64,000 nucleotides of DNA, taken from positions 983,081-1,047,080 of the forward strand of contig NZ_KB891987.1 in assembly GCF_000373625.1 (NCBI RefSeq), written 5' to 3'. Under the pieces are notes generated by a model. The model saw only the letters and a list, made by a program, of their open reading frames with translations. It was not told the origin of the DNA and did not search any database. Source of the stretch: Streptomyces sp. LaPpAH-108. GTDB lineage: Bacteria; Actinomycetota; Actinomycetes; Streptomycetales; Streptomycetaceae. Shown here one piece after another: positions 11,198-19,094 of this stretch. A program made the translations under genes and the position numbers. The first letter of the stretch is position 1; each line of letters opens with the position of its first letter.

Positions 11198-12439
11198 ATG
11201 TCCGGTGTGAGGCATCTACAAGGACGCGCGCGGCGCGCGCTGGCCGCACTGGCCACTGCACTGACCTGGGCGGGACTGGTGGCCGGGGCCGCCGGCTGCA
11301 CCGCCGACGGCTCCGGCCCGCTGGGCATCGGCGGGCCCCCGGGCAGATCCCCGGCCCCCGAGGACGTCATCCGTGTCACCCCGCGCGACGGCGGCACGGG
11401 CGTGCGCCCGGCCGAGCGGCTGCGCGTGCGGGTGCCCGACGGGAAGCTGGAGAAGGTCACCGCCACTCGTTCGCAGGACGCCCGGGACACCCCGGTCACC
11501 GGGAAGATCAGCGCGGACGGCCGCACCTGGGAGCCCGACGAGAAACAGCTCGCGCTCGCCGCCCGCTACACCCTGGACGTGGTGGCGGTCGACGGCGAGG
11601 GCCGCCGCTCGGCCCGGCACACCACCTTCACCACCTACGTCCCCGACGAGCGCTTCATCGCCTACGTCACCCCCGAGAACCGCTCCACCGTCGGCACCGG
11701 CATGATCGTCTCCCTCTCCTTCAGCCGGGAGATCGCCGACCGCGCCGCCGTCGAACGCGCGGTGCGCGTCACCGCCGAGCCCGCCGTCGAGATCCGTCCG
11801 CACTGGTTCGGCAAGAACCGCCTGGACTTCCGCCCCGAGAAGTACTGGAAGCCGGGCACCGAGGTCACCGTCGGCATCGACCTGCGCGACGTCCAGGGCG
11901 CCCCCGGCGTCTACGGCCTCCAGCACAAGACCGTCACCTTCACCGTCGGCCGCAGCCAGGTCTCCACGGTGGACGCCGCCGCGCACACCATGCAGGTCCG
12001 CCGCGACGGCGCCCTCCTCGCCACCGTGCCCATCACCGCGGGCGCCCCGAAGACGCCCACCTACAACGGCAAGATGGTCGTGATGGACATGCTGGAGGTG
12101 ACCCGCATGAACGGCGGCACCGTCGGCTTCGGCGGCGAGTACGACATCCCCGACGTGCCGCACGCCATGAAGCTCACCGACTCCGGCACCTTCCTGCACG
12201 GCAACTACTGGTCGCCCGACGCCCCCGGCGAGACCAACGTCAGCCACGGCTGTGTGGGCCTCAGGGACGTCAAGGGCGGCGGCGCGGACACCCCGGCGGG
12301 CTGGTTCTTCGACCGCAGCCTCGTCGGCGACGTCATCGAGATCGTCCACAGCAAGGACAAAACCGTCGCCCCGGACAACGGGCTCGGAGGGTGGAACATG
12401 GCATGGAACCAGTGGAAGGCGGGCAGCGTGCTCAAGTGA
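11198..12439 (+). CDS. L,D-transpeptidase lipoprotein (Ig-like + YkuD)
   Basis: A 413-residue cell-wall enzyme that forms 3-3 cross-links in peptidoglycan. The start MSGVRHLQGR is followed by a signal peptide ending in GAAGC, a plausible lipobox. Two Ig-like domains (about residues 50-250) precede the YkuD catalytic domain. That domain shows HGNYWSPDAPGETNVSHGCVGL, with the catalytic Cys in SHGCVGLRD and the conserved upstream His. The C-terminus ends with the typical tryptophan-rich GWNMAWNQW. The next gene is a close paralogue, probably from tandem duplication. It acts outside the membrane. Confidence 0.93.
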   Translation: MSGVRHLQGRARRALAALATALTWAGLVAGAAGCTADGSGPLGIGGPPGRSPAPEDVIRVTPRDGGTGVRPAERLRVRVPDGKLEKVTATRSQDARDTPVTGKISADGRTWEPDEKQLALAARYTLDVVAVDGEGRRSARHTTFTTYVPDERFIAYVTPENRSTVGTGMIVSLSFSREIADRAAVERAVRVTAEPAVEIRPHWFGKNRLDFRPEKYWKPGTEVTVGIDLRDVQGAPGVYGLQHKTVTFTVGRSQVSTVDAAAHTMQVRRDGALLATVPITAGAPKTPTYNGKMVVMDMLEVTRMNGGTVGFGGEYDIPDVPHAMKLTDSGTFLHGNYWSPDAPGETNVSHGCVGLRDVKGGGADTPAGWFFDRSLVGDVIEIVHSKDKTVAPDNGLGGWNMAWNQWKAGSVLK

Positions 12440-12608
12440 CCGTGTGAGCTGCGGGGTTCCGGTGCGGGGGCACTGGTTGAAGTTGCGACGGAACGGTGAC
12501 ATGGGGCGGGCGTCCAGGCCGGAACCCGGCGGCTAACATCCCTGGTGTGCGCGGGACGCGCCGGGGTGTGCGGGCCTGTTCGAGCCAGGCCACGGAGGGG
12601 AGACCGAC

Positions 12609-13847
12609 TTGAACGTGCGGCCGATATCGGGGGCTTCGGCGGGGAGCCGGCGCAAAGGTCGTAGCGGACTCGCGCTCATGGCGGGGGCGCTGGTGCTGTC
12701 GCTCGCCGCGTGCGGCGGGGGAGGCGACGCCGGGAGCGGGTCCAAGGACGGAAAGGGCGGCGCTTCGGCCGCTCAGCAGGAGAAGCAGTCGGCCGCGGCC
12801 GTCAGCATTTCGCCCAGGTCCGGGGCGAAGAGCGTGAACACCAGCGGGGCCCTGAAGGTCGAGGTCGCCAAGGGGCGGCTGACCAAGGTCGTCGTCAAGG
12901 ACGCCAAGGGCACCGAGGTCGACGGCAAGCTGTCCGACGGGGGAGCCACCTGGACCCCGTCGGCCCATCTGGCCGCGAGCACCAAGTACACGGTGCACGC
13001 GGTCGCCGAGGACTCCCGGGGCCGCGAGGCCGCCGAGGACTCCTCCTTCACCACGCTGACGCCGAAGAACACCTTCGTCGGCTACTTCACTCCCGAGGAC
13101 GGCTCCACGGTCGGCGTCGGGATGCCGTTCTCGGTCCGCTTCACCCGGGGCATCACCGACCCGGCGGCCGTCGAGAAGGCCATACGGATCAAGACCGAAC
13201 CGGCCGTCGACGTCGAGGGCCACTGGTTCGGCAACGACCGCATCGACTTCCGCCCCAAGCAGTACTGGAAGTCCGGCACCAAGGTCACCGTCGACCTCGA
13301 TCTGGACGGCGTCGAGGGCCGCGACGGGGTCTACGGCAAGCAGCACAAGACGGTGAAGTTCACGATAGGCCGCAACCAGGTCTCGTACGTGGACGCGAGC
13401 AAGCACACCATGAAGGTCACGCAGGACGGCAAGACCATACGGACCATCCCGGTCACCACCGGCAAGCCCGGGTACGACACCTGGAACGGCCAGATGGTCA
13501 TGACCGAGAAGCTCAGCGTGACCCGCATGAACGGCGAGACCGTGGGCTACGGCGGCGAGTACGACATCAAGGACGTGCCGCACGCCATCCGCCTCACCGA
13601 CTCGGGCACCTTCATCCACGGCAACTACTGGGGCGGCGGCGCCTTCGGCAACTACAACGCCAGCCACGGCTGCGTGGGTCTGCGCGACGTCAAGGGCGGC
13701 TATGACAAGGGCGTCCCGGCGGCCTGGTTCTTCAACCACTCCATGGTCGGTGACGTGGTCGTCGTCAAGCACTCCCACGACCGCACGGTCGCCCCGGACA
13801 ACGGCCTCAACGGCTGGAACATGAGCTGGGCGGACTGGAAGAAGTAG
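12609..13847 (+). CDS. L,D-transpeptidase lipoprotein (Ig-like + YkuD), paralogue
   Basis: A 412-residue paralogue of the preceding gene with the same architecture. It starts at TTG 12609, eight bases after GGAGGGG. The signal peptide ends in a clear lipobox (SLAAC) followed by a glycine-rich linker. The YkuD site is NASHGCVGLRD with the upstream HGNYWGG histidine. It carries more lysine than its neighbour (for example KYTVHAVAEDSRG and the KVTVDLD region), which suggests divergence in surface or substrate contacts. It is separated from the first copy by 169 bases, so it may have its own promoter, and it ends before a strong terminator. Confidence 0.93.
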   Translation: MNVRPISGASAGSRRKGRSGLALMAGALVLSLAACGGGGDAGSGSKDGKGGASAAQQEKQSAAAVSISPRSGAKSVNTSGALKVEVAKGRLTKVVVKDAKGTEVDGKLSDGGATWTPSAHLAASTKYTVHAVAEDSRGREAAEDSSFTTLTPKNTFVGYFTPEDGSTVGVGMPFSVRFTRGITDPAAVEKAIRIKTEPAVDVEGHWFGNDRIDFRPKQYWKSGTKVTVDLDLDGVEGRDGVYGKQHKTVKFTIGRNQVSYVDASKHTMKVTQDGKTIRTIPVTTGKPGYDTWNGQMVMTEKLSVTRMNGETVGYGGEYDIKDVPHAIRLTDSGTFIHGNYWGGGAFGNYNASHGCVGLRDVKGGYDKGVPAAWFFNHSMVGDVVVVKHSHDRTVAPDNGLNGWNMSWADWKK

Positions 13848-13854
13848 AACCTCG

Positions 13855-13901
13855 CGACGAGGGGCCCGGTGCTGTGAGAAACGGCACCGGGCCCCTCGTC
13901 G
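13855..13901 (+). terminator. Strong hairpin terminator after the L,D-transpeptidase pair
   Basis: A perfect 18-bp stem (13855-13872 with 13884-13901) and an 11-base loop lie eight bases after the second L,D-transpeptidase stop. It separates that gene from the enoyl-CoA hydratase gene 25 bases further on. Confidence 0.85.
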
Positions 13902-13925
13902 TTAGCGGGCGTTAACCTGCTGCGC

Positions 13926-14693
13926 ATGACCGTGAATCTCGAAGTCTCCGAGGGCGTCGGCACGCTGCGCCTCGACCGGCCGCCGATGAACGCGCTGGAC
14001 ATCGCCACCCAGGACCGGCTGAAGGAACTCGCCGAGGAGGCCGCGCGCCGCGACGACGTGCGCGCCGTGGTCCTCTACGGCGGGGAGCGGGTGTTCGCCG
14101 CCGGTGCGGACATCAAGGAGATGCAGGCCATGGACCATCTGGGCATGGTCCGCCGGGCCCGCGCCCTCCAGGACGCCTTCACCGCCGTCGCCCGCATCCC
14201 CAAGCCCGTCGTCGCCGCCGTCACCGGGTACGCGCTCGGCGGCGGCTGCGAGCTGGCCCTGTGCGCCGACTACCGCATCGCCGCCGCCGACGCCAAGCTC
14301 GGCCAGCCCGAGATCCTGCTCGGCCTCATCCCGGGCGCGGGCGGCACCCAGCGGCTGCCCCGGCTGATCGGGCCGTCCAAGGCGAAGGACCTCATCTTCA
14401 CCGGCCGCATGGTGAAGGCGGACGAGGCGCTTTCCCTCGGCCTGGTGGACCGGGTCGTCCCGGCCGCCGAGGTGTACGAGCAGGCCCGTGCCTGGGCCGC
14501 CAGGCTCGCCCAGGGCCCGGCCGTCGCGCTGCGCGCGGCCAAGGAGTCGATCGACACCGGTCTGGAGACCGATCTCGACAGCGGGCTCGCGATGGAACGG
14601 AACTGGTTCGCCGGGCTGTTCGCCACCGAGGACCGCGAGCGGGGGATGCGCAGCTTCGTGGAGGAGGGGCCGGGCAAGGCCAAGTTCCTCTGA
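13926..14693 (+). CDS. Enoyl-CoA hydratase/isomerase family protein
   Basis: A 255-residue crotonase-fold enzyme expected to hydrate 2-enoyl-CoA in beta-oxidation or a related pathway. The oxyanion-hole motifs are visible as VFAAGADIKEM and GYALGGGCELALCADYRIA. The catalytic glutamates lie in GQPEILLGLIPGAGGTQRLPR, which is the hydratase rather than the isomerase pattern. Length is normal. It starts 25 bases after a terminator and is probably transcribed alone. The physiological substrate cannot be told from sequence. Confidence 0.9.
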   Translation: MTVNLEVSEGVGTLRLDRPPMNALDIATQDRLKELAEEAARRDDVRAVVLYGGERVFAAGADIKEMQAMDHLGMVRRARALQDAFTAVARIPKPVVAAVTGYALGGGCELALCADYRIAAADAKLGQPEILLGLIPGAGGTQRLPRLIGPSKAKDLIFTGRMVKADEALSLGLVDRVVPAAEVYEQARAWAARLAQGPAVALRAAKESIDTGLETDLDSGLAMERNWFAGLFATEDRERGMRSFVEEGPGKAKFL

Positions 14694-14849
14694 GCCGTGG
14701 GCCAAGCGTTCGGCAGGGCCGGATTTCCTGGTCAAGTACCCGGTAGGCCCTTGCAATTGACGCGTCGTCTGATTCGGCCCCCTCGGCGGACCGGTTTATG
14801 GGAGCCTTAACTCCACCTTAAGCCTGCCTCGTCGAGGGGAGCTGTTCGC

Positions 14850-15512
14850 TTGCCCGGAACCGAGCCGTCTCCGCAGGCCGGAGGGGCCTCCGCCGAGCCT
14901 GTCGTGCCATTGGCATATGCCGAGCGCATGGAGCGCGACAGGGGCGTACAGGGGGCGTATTCCACCGGAACGCCCCCGGAGGCGCTCGATGACGGCCATC
15001 ATGGGGGCATGGCGGGGCTGGAGGGCATCGAACAGCCACGGGGACACAGTCGTGCTGCCGCGGCGCGCTGGTCGCCCGCGGTCGAGGACGAACGGGCGCT
15101 CAAGGCGCTGGAACTGTTCGGCAATCCGGTCGAGGCGGAGGTCAGGCTGCCGTCCCGCCCCGAGTCCGCCGCCACCGCGCGCCGGCTCGTCCAGGTCGTC
15201 GTGCTGCGGCAGTGGGGGCTGAGCCCCAAGATGACCGAGGACACGGTCTTACTCGTCTCCGAACTCGTGGGCAACGCCGTACGTCACACCGGCGCCCGCG
15301 TCTTCGGACTCCGGATGCGCCGCCGCCGCGGCTCGATCCGCATCGAGGTCCGCGACCCCTCCCGCGGCCTCCCCTGTCTCCTCCCGGTCCGCGAGATGGA
15401 CACCAGCGGGCGCGGCCTCTTCCTGGTCGACAAACTCTCCGACCGCTGGGGCGTGGACCTCCTCCCGCGCGGCAAGACGACCTGGTTCGAAATGCGCCTG
15501 GCAGACCGCTGA
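14850..15512 (+). CDS. RsbW-like ATP-binding protein with a TTA codon
   Basis: A 220-residue protein with a disordered N-terminal extension (about 95 residues) and an HATPase_c domain of the anti-sigma/RsbW type. The N-box is SELVGNAVRHT and the G2 box is GRGLFLVDKLSDRWG. Such proteins bind ATP and either sequester sigma factors or act as serine kinases on anti-anti-sigma factors; Streptomyces has many, mostly uncharacterised. The start is TTG at 14850, eight bases after GGGGAG. An in-frame TTA leucine codon at 15249-15251 (in DTVLLVSELVG) makes translation depend on the bldA tRNA, linking the gene to development. Confidence 0.82.
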   Translation: MPGTEPSPQAGGASAEPVVPLAYAERMERDRGVQGAYSTGTPPEALDDGHHGGMAGLEGIEQPRGHSRAAAARWSPAVEDERALKALELFGNPVEAEVRLPSRPESAATARRLVQVVVLRQWGLSPKMTEDTVLLVSELVGNAVRHTGARVFGLRMRRRRGSIRIEVRDPSRGLPCLLPVREMDTSGRGLFLVDKLSDRWGVDLLPRGKTTWFEMRLADR

Positions 15513-15527
15513 ACCGTTCCTCGCCGC

Positions 15528-16139
15528 TCAGGGGAAGGAAGGCTCTCCGCCGACCACGGCCAGCGGCAGCCTGCCGTTCTCCAGCGGATCGCGCGGCAAC
15601 GACATCCCGAAACGCCTCTCGATCACGCCCAGCGACAGGGCGATCCGCAGGCCGTGCCGCGCACCGCTCACCGTGAGGCAATCGCCCGTCGGAAGAATGA
15701 TGCCCGCCGCTTCCAGCTCCGCCAGGAGAAGATCGGGCCGGGAGCCCCAGCGCCTTTGTTCCTCGCCGAGGCCGAACGAGCACAGCAACTCGCCGTCGGC
15801 GGCGTACGAGAAGACGGGAGGCGGGTGGAACGGCTGGGGGTCGAGATTCACCGCCTCGACACCGCCGCGCGAAACCCTTCTGAGGACGTCGTGCCTGGTC
15901 CCGGCGGCTTCCCCGTACTCGGCGGCGAAGGCCCACCCCTGGGCCTCACCTGTCCGTACGACACCGACGTCCGCGTCGGTGAGGAGCCCGGCGGCTTCCC
16001 GGGCCGTCGCGAGCGGTTTCGTGCCGTCCGGTGGGGCGCCGAGCCGGACGGACAGTTCGTTCGGTGTGATCCCGCGGGCGAAGGTGACGCTGTACTGCCA
16101 CTCGGACTCCATCAGCCAGCGCAGACCGCGATTCGTCAT
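15528..16139 (-). CDS. DUF6461-like protein of unknown function
   Basis: A 203-residue cytoplasmic protein beginning MTNRGLRWLMESEWQYSVTF, with AGGA seven bases before the ATG. The segment TFARGITPNELSVRLG followed by an alternating hydrophobic/acidic pattern matches my recollection of DUF6461, a family common in actinomycetes with no known function. It is divergent from the MerR gene and shares its 66-base intergenic region, so it may be a target of that regulator. It has no signal peptide or membrane segment. Confidence 0.65.
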   Translation of the reverse strand: MTNRGLRWLMESEWQYSVTFARGITPNELSVRLGAPPDGTKPLATAREAAGLLTDADVGVVRTGEAQGWAFAAEYGEAAGTRHDVLRRVSRGGVEAVNLDPQPFHPPPVFSYAADGELLCSFGLGEEQRRWGSRPDLLLAELEAAGIILPTGDCLTVSGARHGLRIALSLGVIERRFGMSLPRDPLENGRLPLAVVGGEPSFP

Positions 16140-16167
16140 GTCCGCATCCTGCCGCACGGCTCCGGGC

Positions 16168-16198
16168 TTGAGTCTCCAGCCGCTGGAGGTCTCAGACT
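16168..16198 (+). promoter_or_regulatory. MerR-type promoter with 19-bp spacer and operator palindrome
   Basis: TTGAGT (16168-16173) and CAGACT (16193-16198) are separated by 19 bases, the unusually long spacing that MerR activators correct. The spacer contains the palindrome CTCCAG-CCG-CTGGAG (16174-16188). The -10 box lies only seven bases before the merR GTG, so the transcript should be nearly leaderless. The regulator probably controls its own promoter and perhaps the divergent gene. Confidence 0.6.
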
Positions 16199-16205
16199 CG
16201 GTTCC

Positions 16206-17117
16206 GTGAACGACGATGGCGCAGGCTTTCTCACCATCGGCGATCTGGCTCGGGCCACGGGTCTGACCGTCCGCACCATCCGGTACTGGTCCGACGAGGG
16301 CGCGCTTCCGCCGGTGGGCCGTTCCGCGGGTGGCTACCGGCTCTACGACGCCGCCTCGGTGGCCCGGCTGGAGCTGATCCGTACCCTGCGCGAACTGGGG
16401 CTCGGGCTCGCGGACGTGCGGCAGGTGCTGGCCGGGGAGCGGACGGTGGCCGAGGTCGCCGCCGCCCATGTGGTGGCGCTGGACGCCCAGATCAGGTCGC
16501 TGAAGGTGACCCGTGCGGTGCTGTCGTCCGTGGCGAGACGTGGTTCGAGCGCGGAGGAGACGACCCTGATGAACAGACTGGCCCGGCTGTCGGCGGCCGA
16601 ACGGCGGCGGATCATGGAGGAGTTCGTGGAGGAGATGTTCCACGGCCTCGATGCGGCGGACCCGGAGATCCGCACCCGGATGCGGGACAGCGCGATGAGT
16701 CTGCCGGACGATCCCACCCCCGAACAGGTGGACGCCTGGGTGGAGTTGGCGGAGCTGGTGCAGGACCCGGAGTTCCGGGCACAGATGCGGCGGGCGGCGG
16801 AGTTCAACGCGGCCGACCGGGGGCAGGGCGCGCCGCCAGGGGCCGCCATGTGGTTCGCCCGTCGACTGGTCCAACTCGCGGGCGGGGCACGGGAGAAGGG
16901 CATCGACCCGGCGTCCCCCGAGGCGGAACGGGTGCTTCGGGAACTCCTGGGCGACACCGACCGGGACACCGTGCTGGAGCGGATGCTCGCCACCCACAAT
17001 CCCCGGCTCGCGCGCTACCGAAGGCTCCTCGGCGTCCTCAAGGGAACGCCCGTCTTCGACCACGAGGAGGACTTCGGGTGGGTGGTCGCCGCACTGCGGG
17101 CGCGTACGGACGGTTAA
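16206..17117 (+). CDS. MerR-family transcriptional regulator
   Basis: A 303-residue regulator with an N-terminal winged helix (TIGDLARATGLTVRTIRYWS, then GYRLYDAASVARLELIRTL) and a dimerisation helix. A large C-terminal effector domain of about 190 residues follows, larger than in simple metal sensors. This resembles the multidrug/TipA-like actinobacterial members that bind small organic ligands. The GTG start at 16206 is placed directly after the promoter palindrome, and a leaderless start is likely. There are no cysteine clusters, so metal sensing is unlikely. Confidence 0.9.
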   Translation: MNDDGAGFLTIGDLARATGLTVRTIRYWSDEGALPPVGRSAGGYRLYDAASVARLELIRTLRELGLGLADVRQVLAGERTVAEVAAAHVVALDAQIRSLKVTRAVLSSVARRGSSAEETTLMNRLARLSAAERRRIMEEFVEEMFHGLDAADPEIRTRMRDSAMSLPDDPTPEQVDAWVELAELVQDPEFRAQMRRAAEFNAADRGQGAPPGAAMWFARRLVQLAGGAREKGIDPASPEAERVLRELLGDTDRDTVLERMLATHNPRLARYRRLLGVLKGTPVFDHEEDFGWVVAALRARTDG

Positions 17118-17178
17118 TCTGACCAGCGTCAGTATGCCGGTACGGCAACGCACACACGAGATAAAAAGGGGCGGATCG

Positions 17179-17391
17179 GTGGCCGACATCGAGGAAGCAC
17201 GCAAGCAGTTCCAGCGGATCGACGCGGACGGTGACGGGTTCATCACCGCGTCGGAGTTCAAGAGCGCTCTCGCCCAGGAGGGCGACTGGAACGTGACCGA
17301 GACGGTGGCGGCGGCCATCATCAGGACCCGCGACCTCAACGGCGACAAGGTCCTGTCGTTCGACGAGTTCTGGGCCTACCTGGCCAAGTGA
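17179..17391 (+). CDS. Small EF-hand calcium-binding protein
   Basis: A 70-residue acidic protein with two canonical EF-hand loops, DADGDGFITASE (residues 15-26) and DLNGDKVLSFDE (52-63), each with full calcium ligands. It belongs to the calmodulin-like CabB/CabC type of Streptomyces, linked by family knowledge to calcium buffering and aerial growth. The start is GTG 17179, preceded by AAGGGG; a longer in-frame extension from 17134 lacks a ribosome site. It is cytoplasmic and transcribed alone. Confidence 0.9.
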   Translation: MADIEEARKQFQRIDADGDGFITASEFKSALAQEGDWNVTETVAAAIIRTRDLNGDKVLSFDEFWAYLAK

Positions 17392-17405
17392 CGCGTGTGC
17401 GGGGA

Positions 17406-17437
17406 GGGGGCGTCCTGCGGGGCGCCCCCCTTCTTTT
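17406..17437 (+). terminator. Terminator after the EF-hand gene
   Basis: The stem GGGGGCG (17406-17412) pairs with CGCCCCC (17423-17429), followed by a C/T-rich run (TTCTTTT). It lies 15 bases after the stop. Confidence 0.65.
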
Positions 17438-17553
17438 CCCGGAGCGCATCCTCCGGCGTCGTTCTTTCGGAGCAGCGCCGGAATAGCCCGTACCGCCCCA
17501 CGGTTGTCGCCCACGGCAGAAGAATGCACATGCATGAACCCTGAGAGGTTTTC

Positions 17554-18216
17554 ATGAAGATCGGCATCATCGGCGCGGGCAACATCGGCGGCAACCTCAC
17601 CCGGCGGCTCACCGCCCTCGGCCACGACGTGTCCGTGGCCAACTCGCGCGGCCCCGAGACGCTCAAGGCGCTGGCCGAGGAGACCGGCGCGACGCCCGTA
17701 CGGGCCGAGGAGGCGGCGAACGGCGCGGAGGTCGTCGTGGTCACCGTCCCGCTGAAGGCGGTCCCGGACCTGCCCGCGGGGCTGCTCGACGGCGCCGCCG
17801 AGGGGGCCGCCGTGATCGACACCAACAACTACTACCCGCGTGAGCGCGACGGCCGGATCGCGGGCATCGAGGACGAGGGCATCACCGAGAGCCGCTGGAC
17901 CGAGCGCCATCTCGGGCACCCGGTCGTCAAGGCGTTCAACGGCACCTACGCCCAGGACATCCTGGACCGGCCCCGCCCCGCGGGCGACCCGGACCGCCTG
18001 GCCCTGCCGGTCGCGGGCGACGACGAGGCCGCCAAGGCGAAGGTCCGCGCGCTCATCGACGAACTCGGCTTCGACACGGTCGACGCGGGCGGCATCGACG
18101 ACTCCTGGCGCCAGCAGCCCGCGACCCCGGTCTACGGCCTGCGCGAGGGCGTCGAGGCGGTCCGCGCGGCCCTGGCGGCGGCCTCCCCGGACCGCCCGGC
18201 GGAGTTCAAGGGCTGA
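17554..18216 (+). CDS. F420-dependent NADP reductase-like protein (NADPH:F420 oxidoreductase family)
   Basis: A 220-residue single-domain Rossmann protein. GIIGAGNIGGNLTRRL at the N-terminus is the dinucleotide site, and VANSRGPETL is the NADP phosphate-binding loop. VIDTNNYYP and KAFNGTYAQDI match the Fno/NpdG-like group common in actinomycetes. Some members reduce F420; many are unassigned NAD(P)-binding oxidoreductases. The ATG is preceded by GAGAGG. It is convergent with the muramidase gene, 40 bases away. Confidence 0.8.
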   Translation: MKIGIIGAGNIGGNLTRRLTALGHDVSVANSRGPETLKALAEETGATPVRAEEAANGAEVVVVTVPLKAVPDLPAGLLDGAAEGAAVIDTNNYYPRERDGRIAGIEDEGITESRWTERHLGHPVVKAFNGTYAQDILDRPRPAGDPDRLALPVAGDDEAAKAKVRALIDELGFDTVDAGGIDDSWRQQPATPVYGLREGVEAVRAALAAASPDRPAEFKG

Positions 18217-18256
18217 GCCCCGCCGGAATCCGGAAGGGCCGCCCGGTGCCTCCCGC

Positions 18257-18817
18257 TCACTTGCCGAGGTGCGCCCAGGCCACCAGGGCGGCCTTGCTGG
18301 AGAAGTCGGCCACGTCCTTGTCGAGCGGTTCGCTGGTGTACTGGTGGAACCGCCACTTCGCCTTGATGCGCGGCTTGCCCGCGCTCACATAGTCGGCGAT
18401 CCACAGGCCGTCACCGGCGTACGAGGTCGTGTCCACGTTCAGCCAGTAGTTCCGGTTGGTGTACAGCACCACCCGGTTCTTCGGGCGCAGTTGCTTCACC
18501 TTGCGGATGAACGCGTCCTTCTCCGCGTTGCTGGCGTGGGTGCCGTCGCCGGTGGTCTCCCAGTCGACGGCCAGGATGTCCCCGGGCTTGTCCGGCGCCT
18601 TCGCCACGAAGTACTCCGCCTGCGCGGTGAGATTGCCGGGCCACAGGAAGTGATAGAAGCCCACGACCAGACCGGCGTCCCGCGCGGTCTTCGTCTGGGC
18701 CGCGAGTCTGGAGTTGACGTACGACCGGCCCTCCGTCGCCTTGATGAAGACGAAGGAGAGCCCGTCGGTGTCGTACGACGAGGACTGGTAGGCGCTGACA
18801 TCGATCCCATGGAGCAT
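18257..18817 (-). CDS. GH25 muramidase (lysozyme) domain protein
   Basis: A 186-residue glycoside hydrolase of the Chalaropsis lysozyme family, expected to cleave the N-acetylmuramic acid-N-acetylglucosamine bond. The catalytic signature residues are visible in GIDVSAYQSS, FVFIKATEGRSYVN and DILAVDWETTGDG. The chosen ATG begins MLHGIDVSAY, where the GH25 fold begins. The 36 codons upstream in frame are polar and not signal-like. So no secretion signal is visible, which is odd for a wall enzyme; export by lysis or another route is possible. It is the last gene before the biosynthetic cluster. Confidence 0.85.
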   Translation of the reverse strand: MLHGIDVSAYQSSSYDTDGLSFVFIKATEGRSYVNSRLAAQTKTARDAGLVVGFYHFLWPGNLTAQAEYFVAKAPDKPGDILAVDWETTGDGTHASNAEKDAFIRKVKQLRPKNRVVLYTNRNYWLNVDTTSYAGDGLWIADYVSAGKPRIKAKWRFHQYTSEPLDKDVADFSSKAALVAWAHLGK

Positions 18818-18975
18818 GCAGGGGTTGTGCCCCCGAGAGGGCCACTCGGAACATACGACTCCGCGCTCAAACCCGGGAACGCCCGAGCGAAACGTGTGAT
18901 CACCCCGGTGGAGCTGCGTGCGCACATCATCAGCACACCTTAGGAACCAGTGAAGGAATTATCGATGGCCGAGCT

Positions 18976-19094
18976 AAACCTGGCCGAGGTGTGACTGCCG
19001 AATCACCAACTCGGCGTCGGAAGCAGCAAAACGAGTGCCACCTTCAGCGCGGAACTCATGGCACCCGCCGTCAGAGGATAGCGATTCACCATTG
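18976..19094 (-). pseudogene. Possible C-terminal remnant of a LacI-family regulator
   Basis: An open minus-strand frame ending in a stop at 18976 reads GGCHEFRAEGGTRF, then SDAELVIRQS, then HLGQV. The pattern -(S/T)xAELVxRxS- close to the stop is typical of the last beta-strand and tail of LacI-type effector domains. No start or DNA-binding region is present; its upstream part is replaced by the aldo/keto reductase gene, which overlaps it by a few bases. If right, it is the scar of a gene cut when the cluster was inserted. The match is by eye and short. Confidence 0.35.

Noticed and set aside
16140..17348. Minus-strand extension of the DUF6461-like frame across the MerR gene
   Set aside because: This is the antisense of a clear MerR gene; the domain and ribosome site place the start at 16139.
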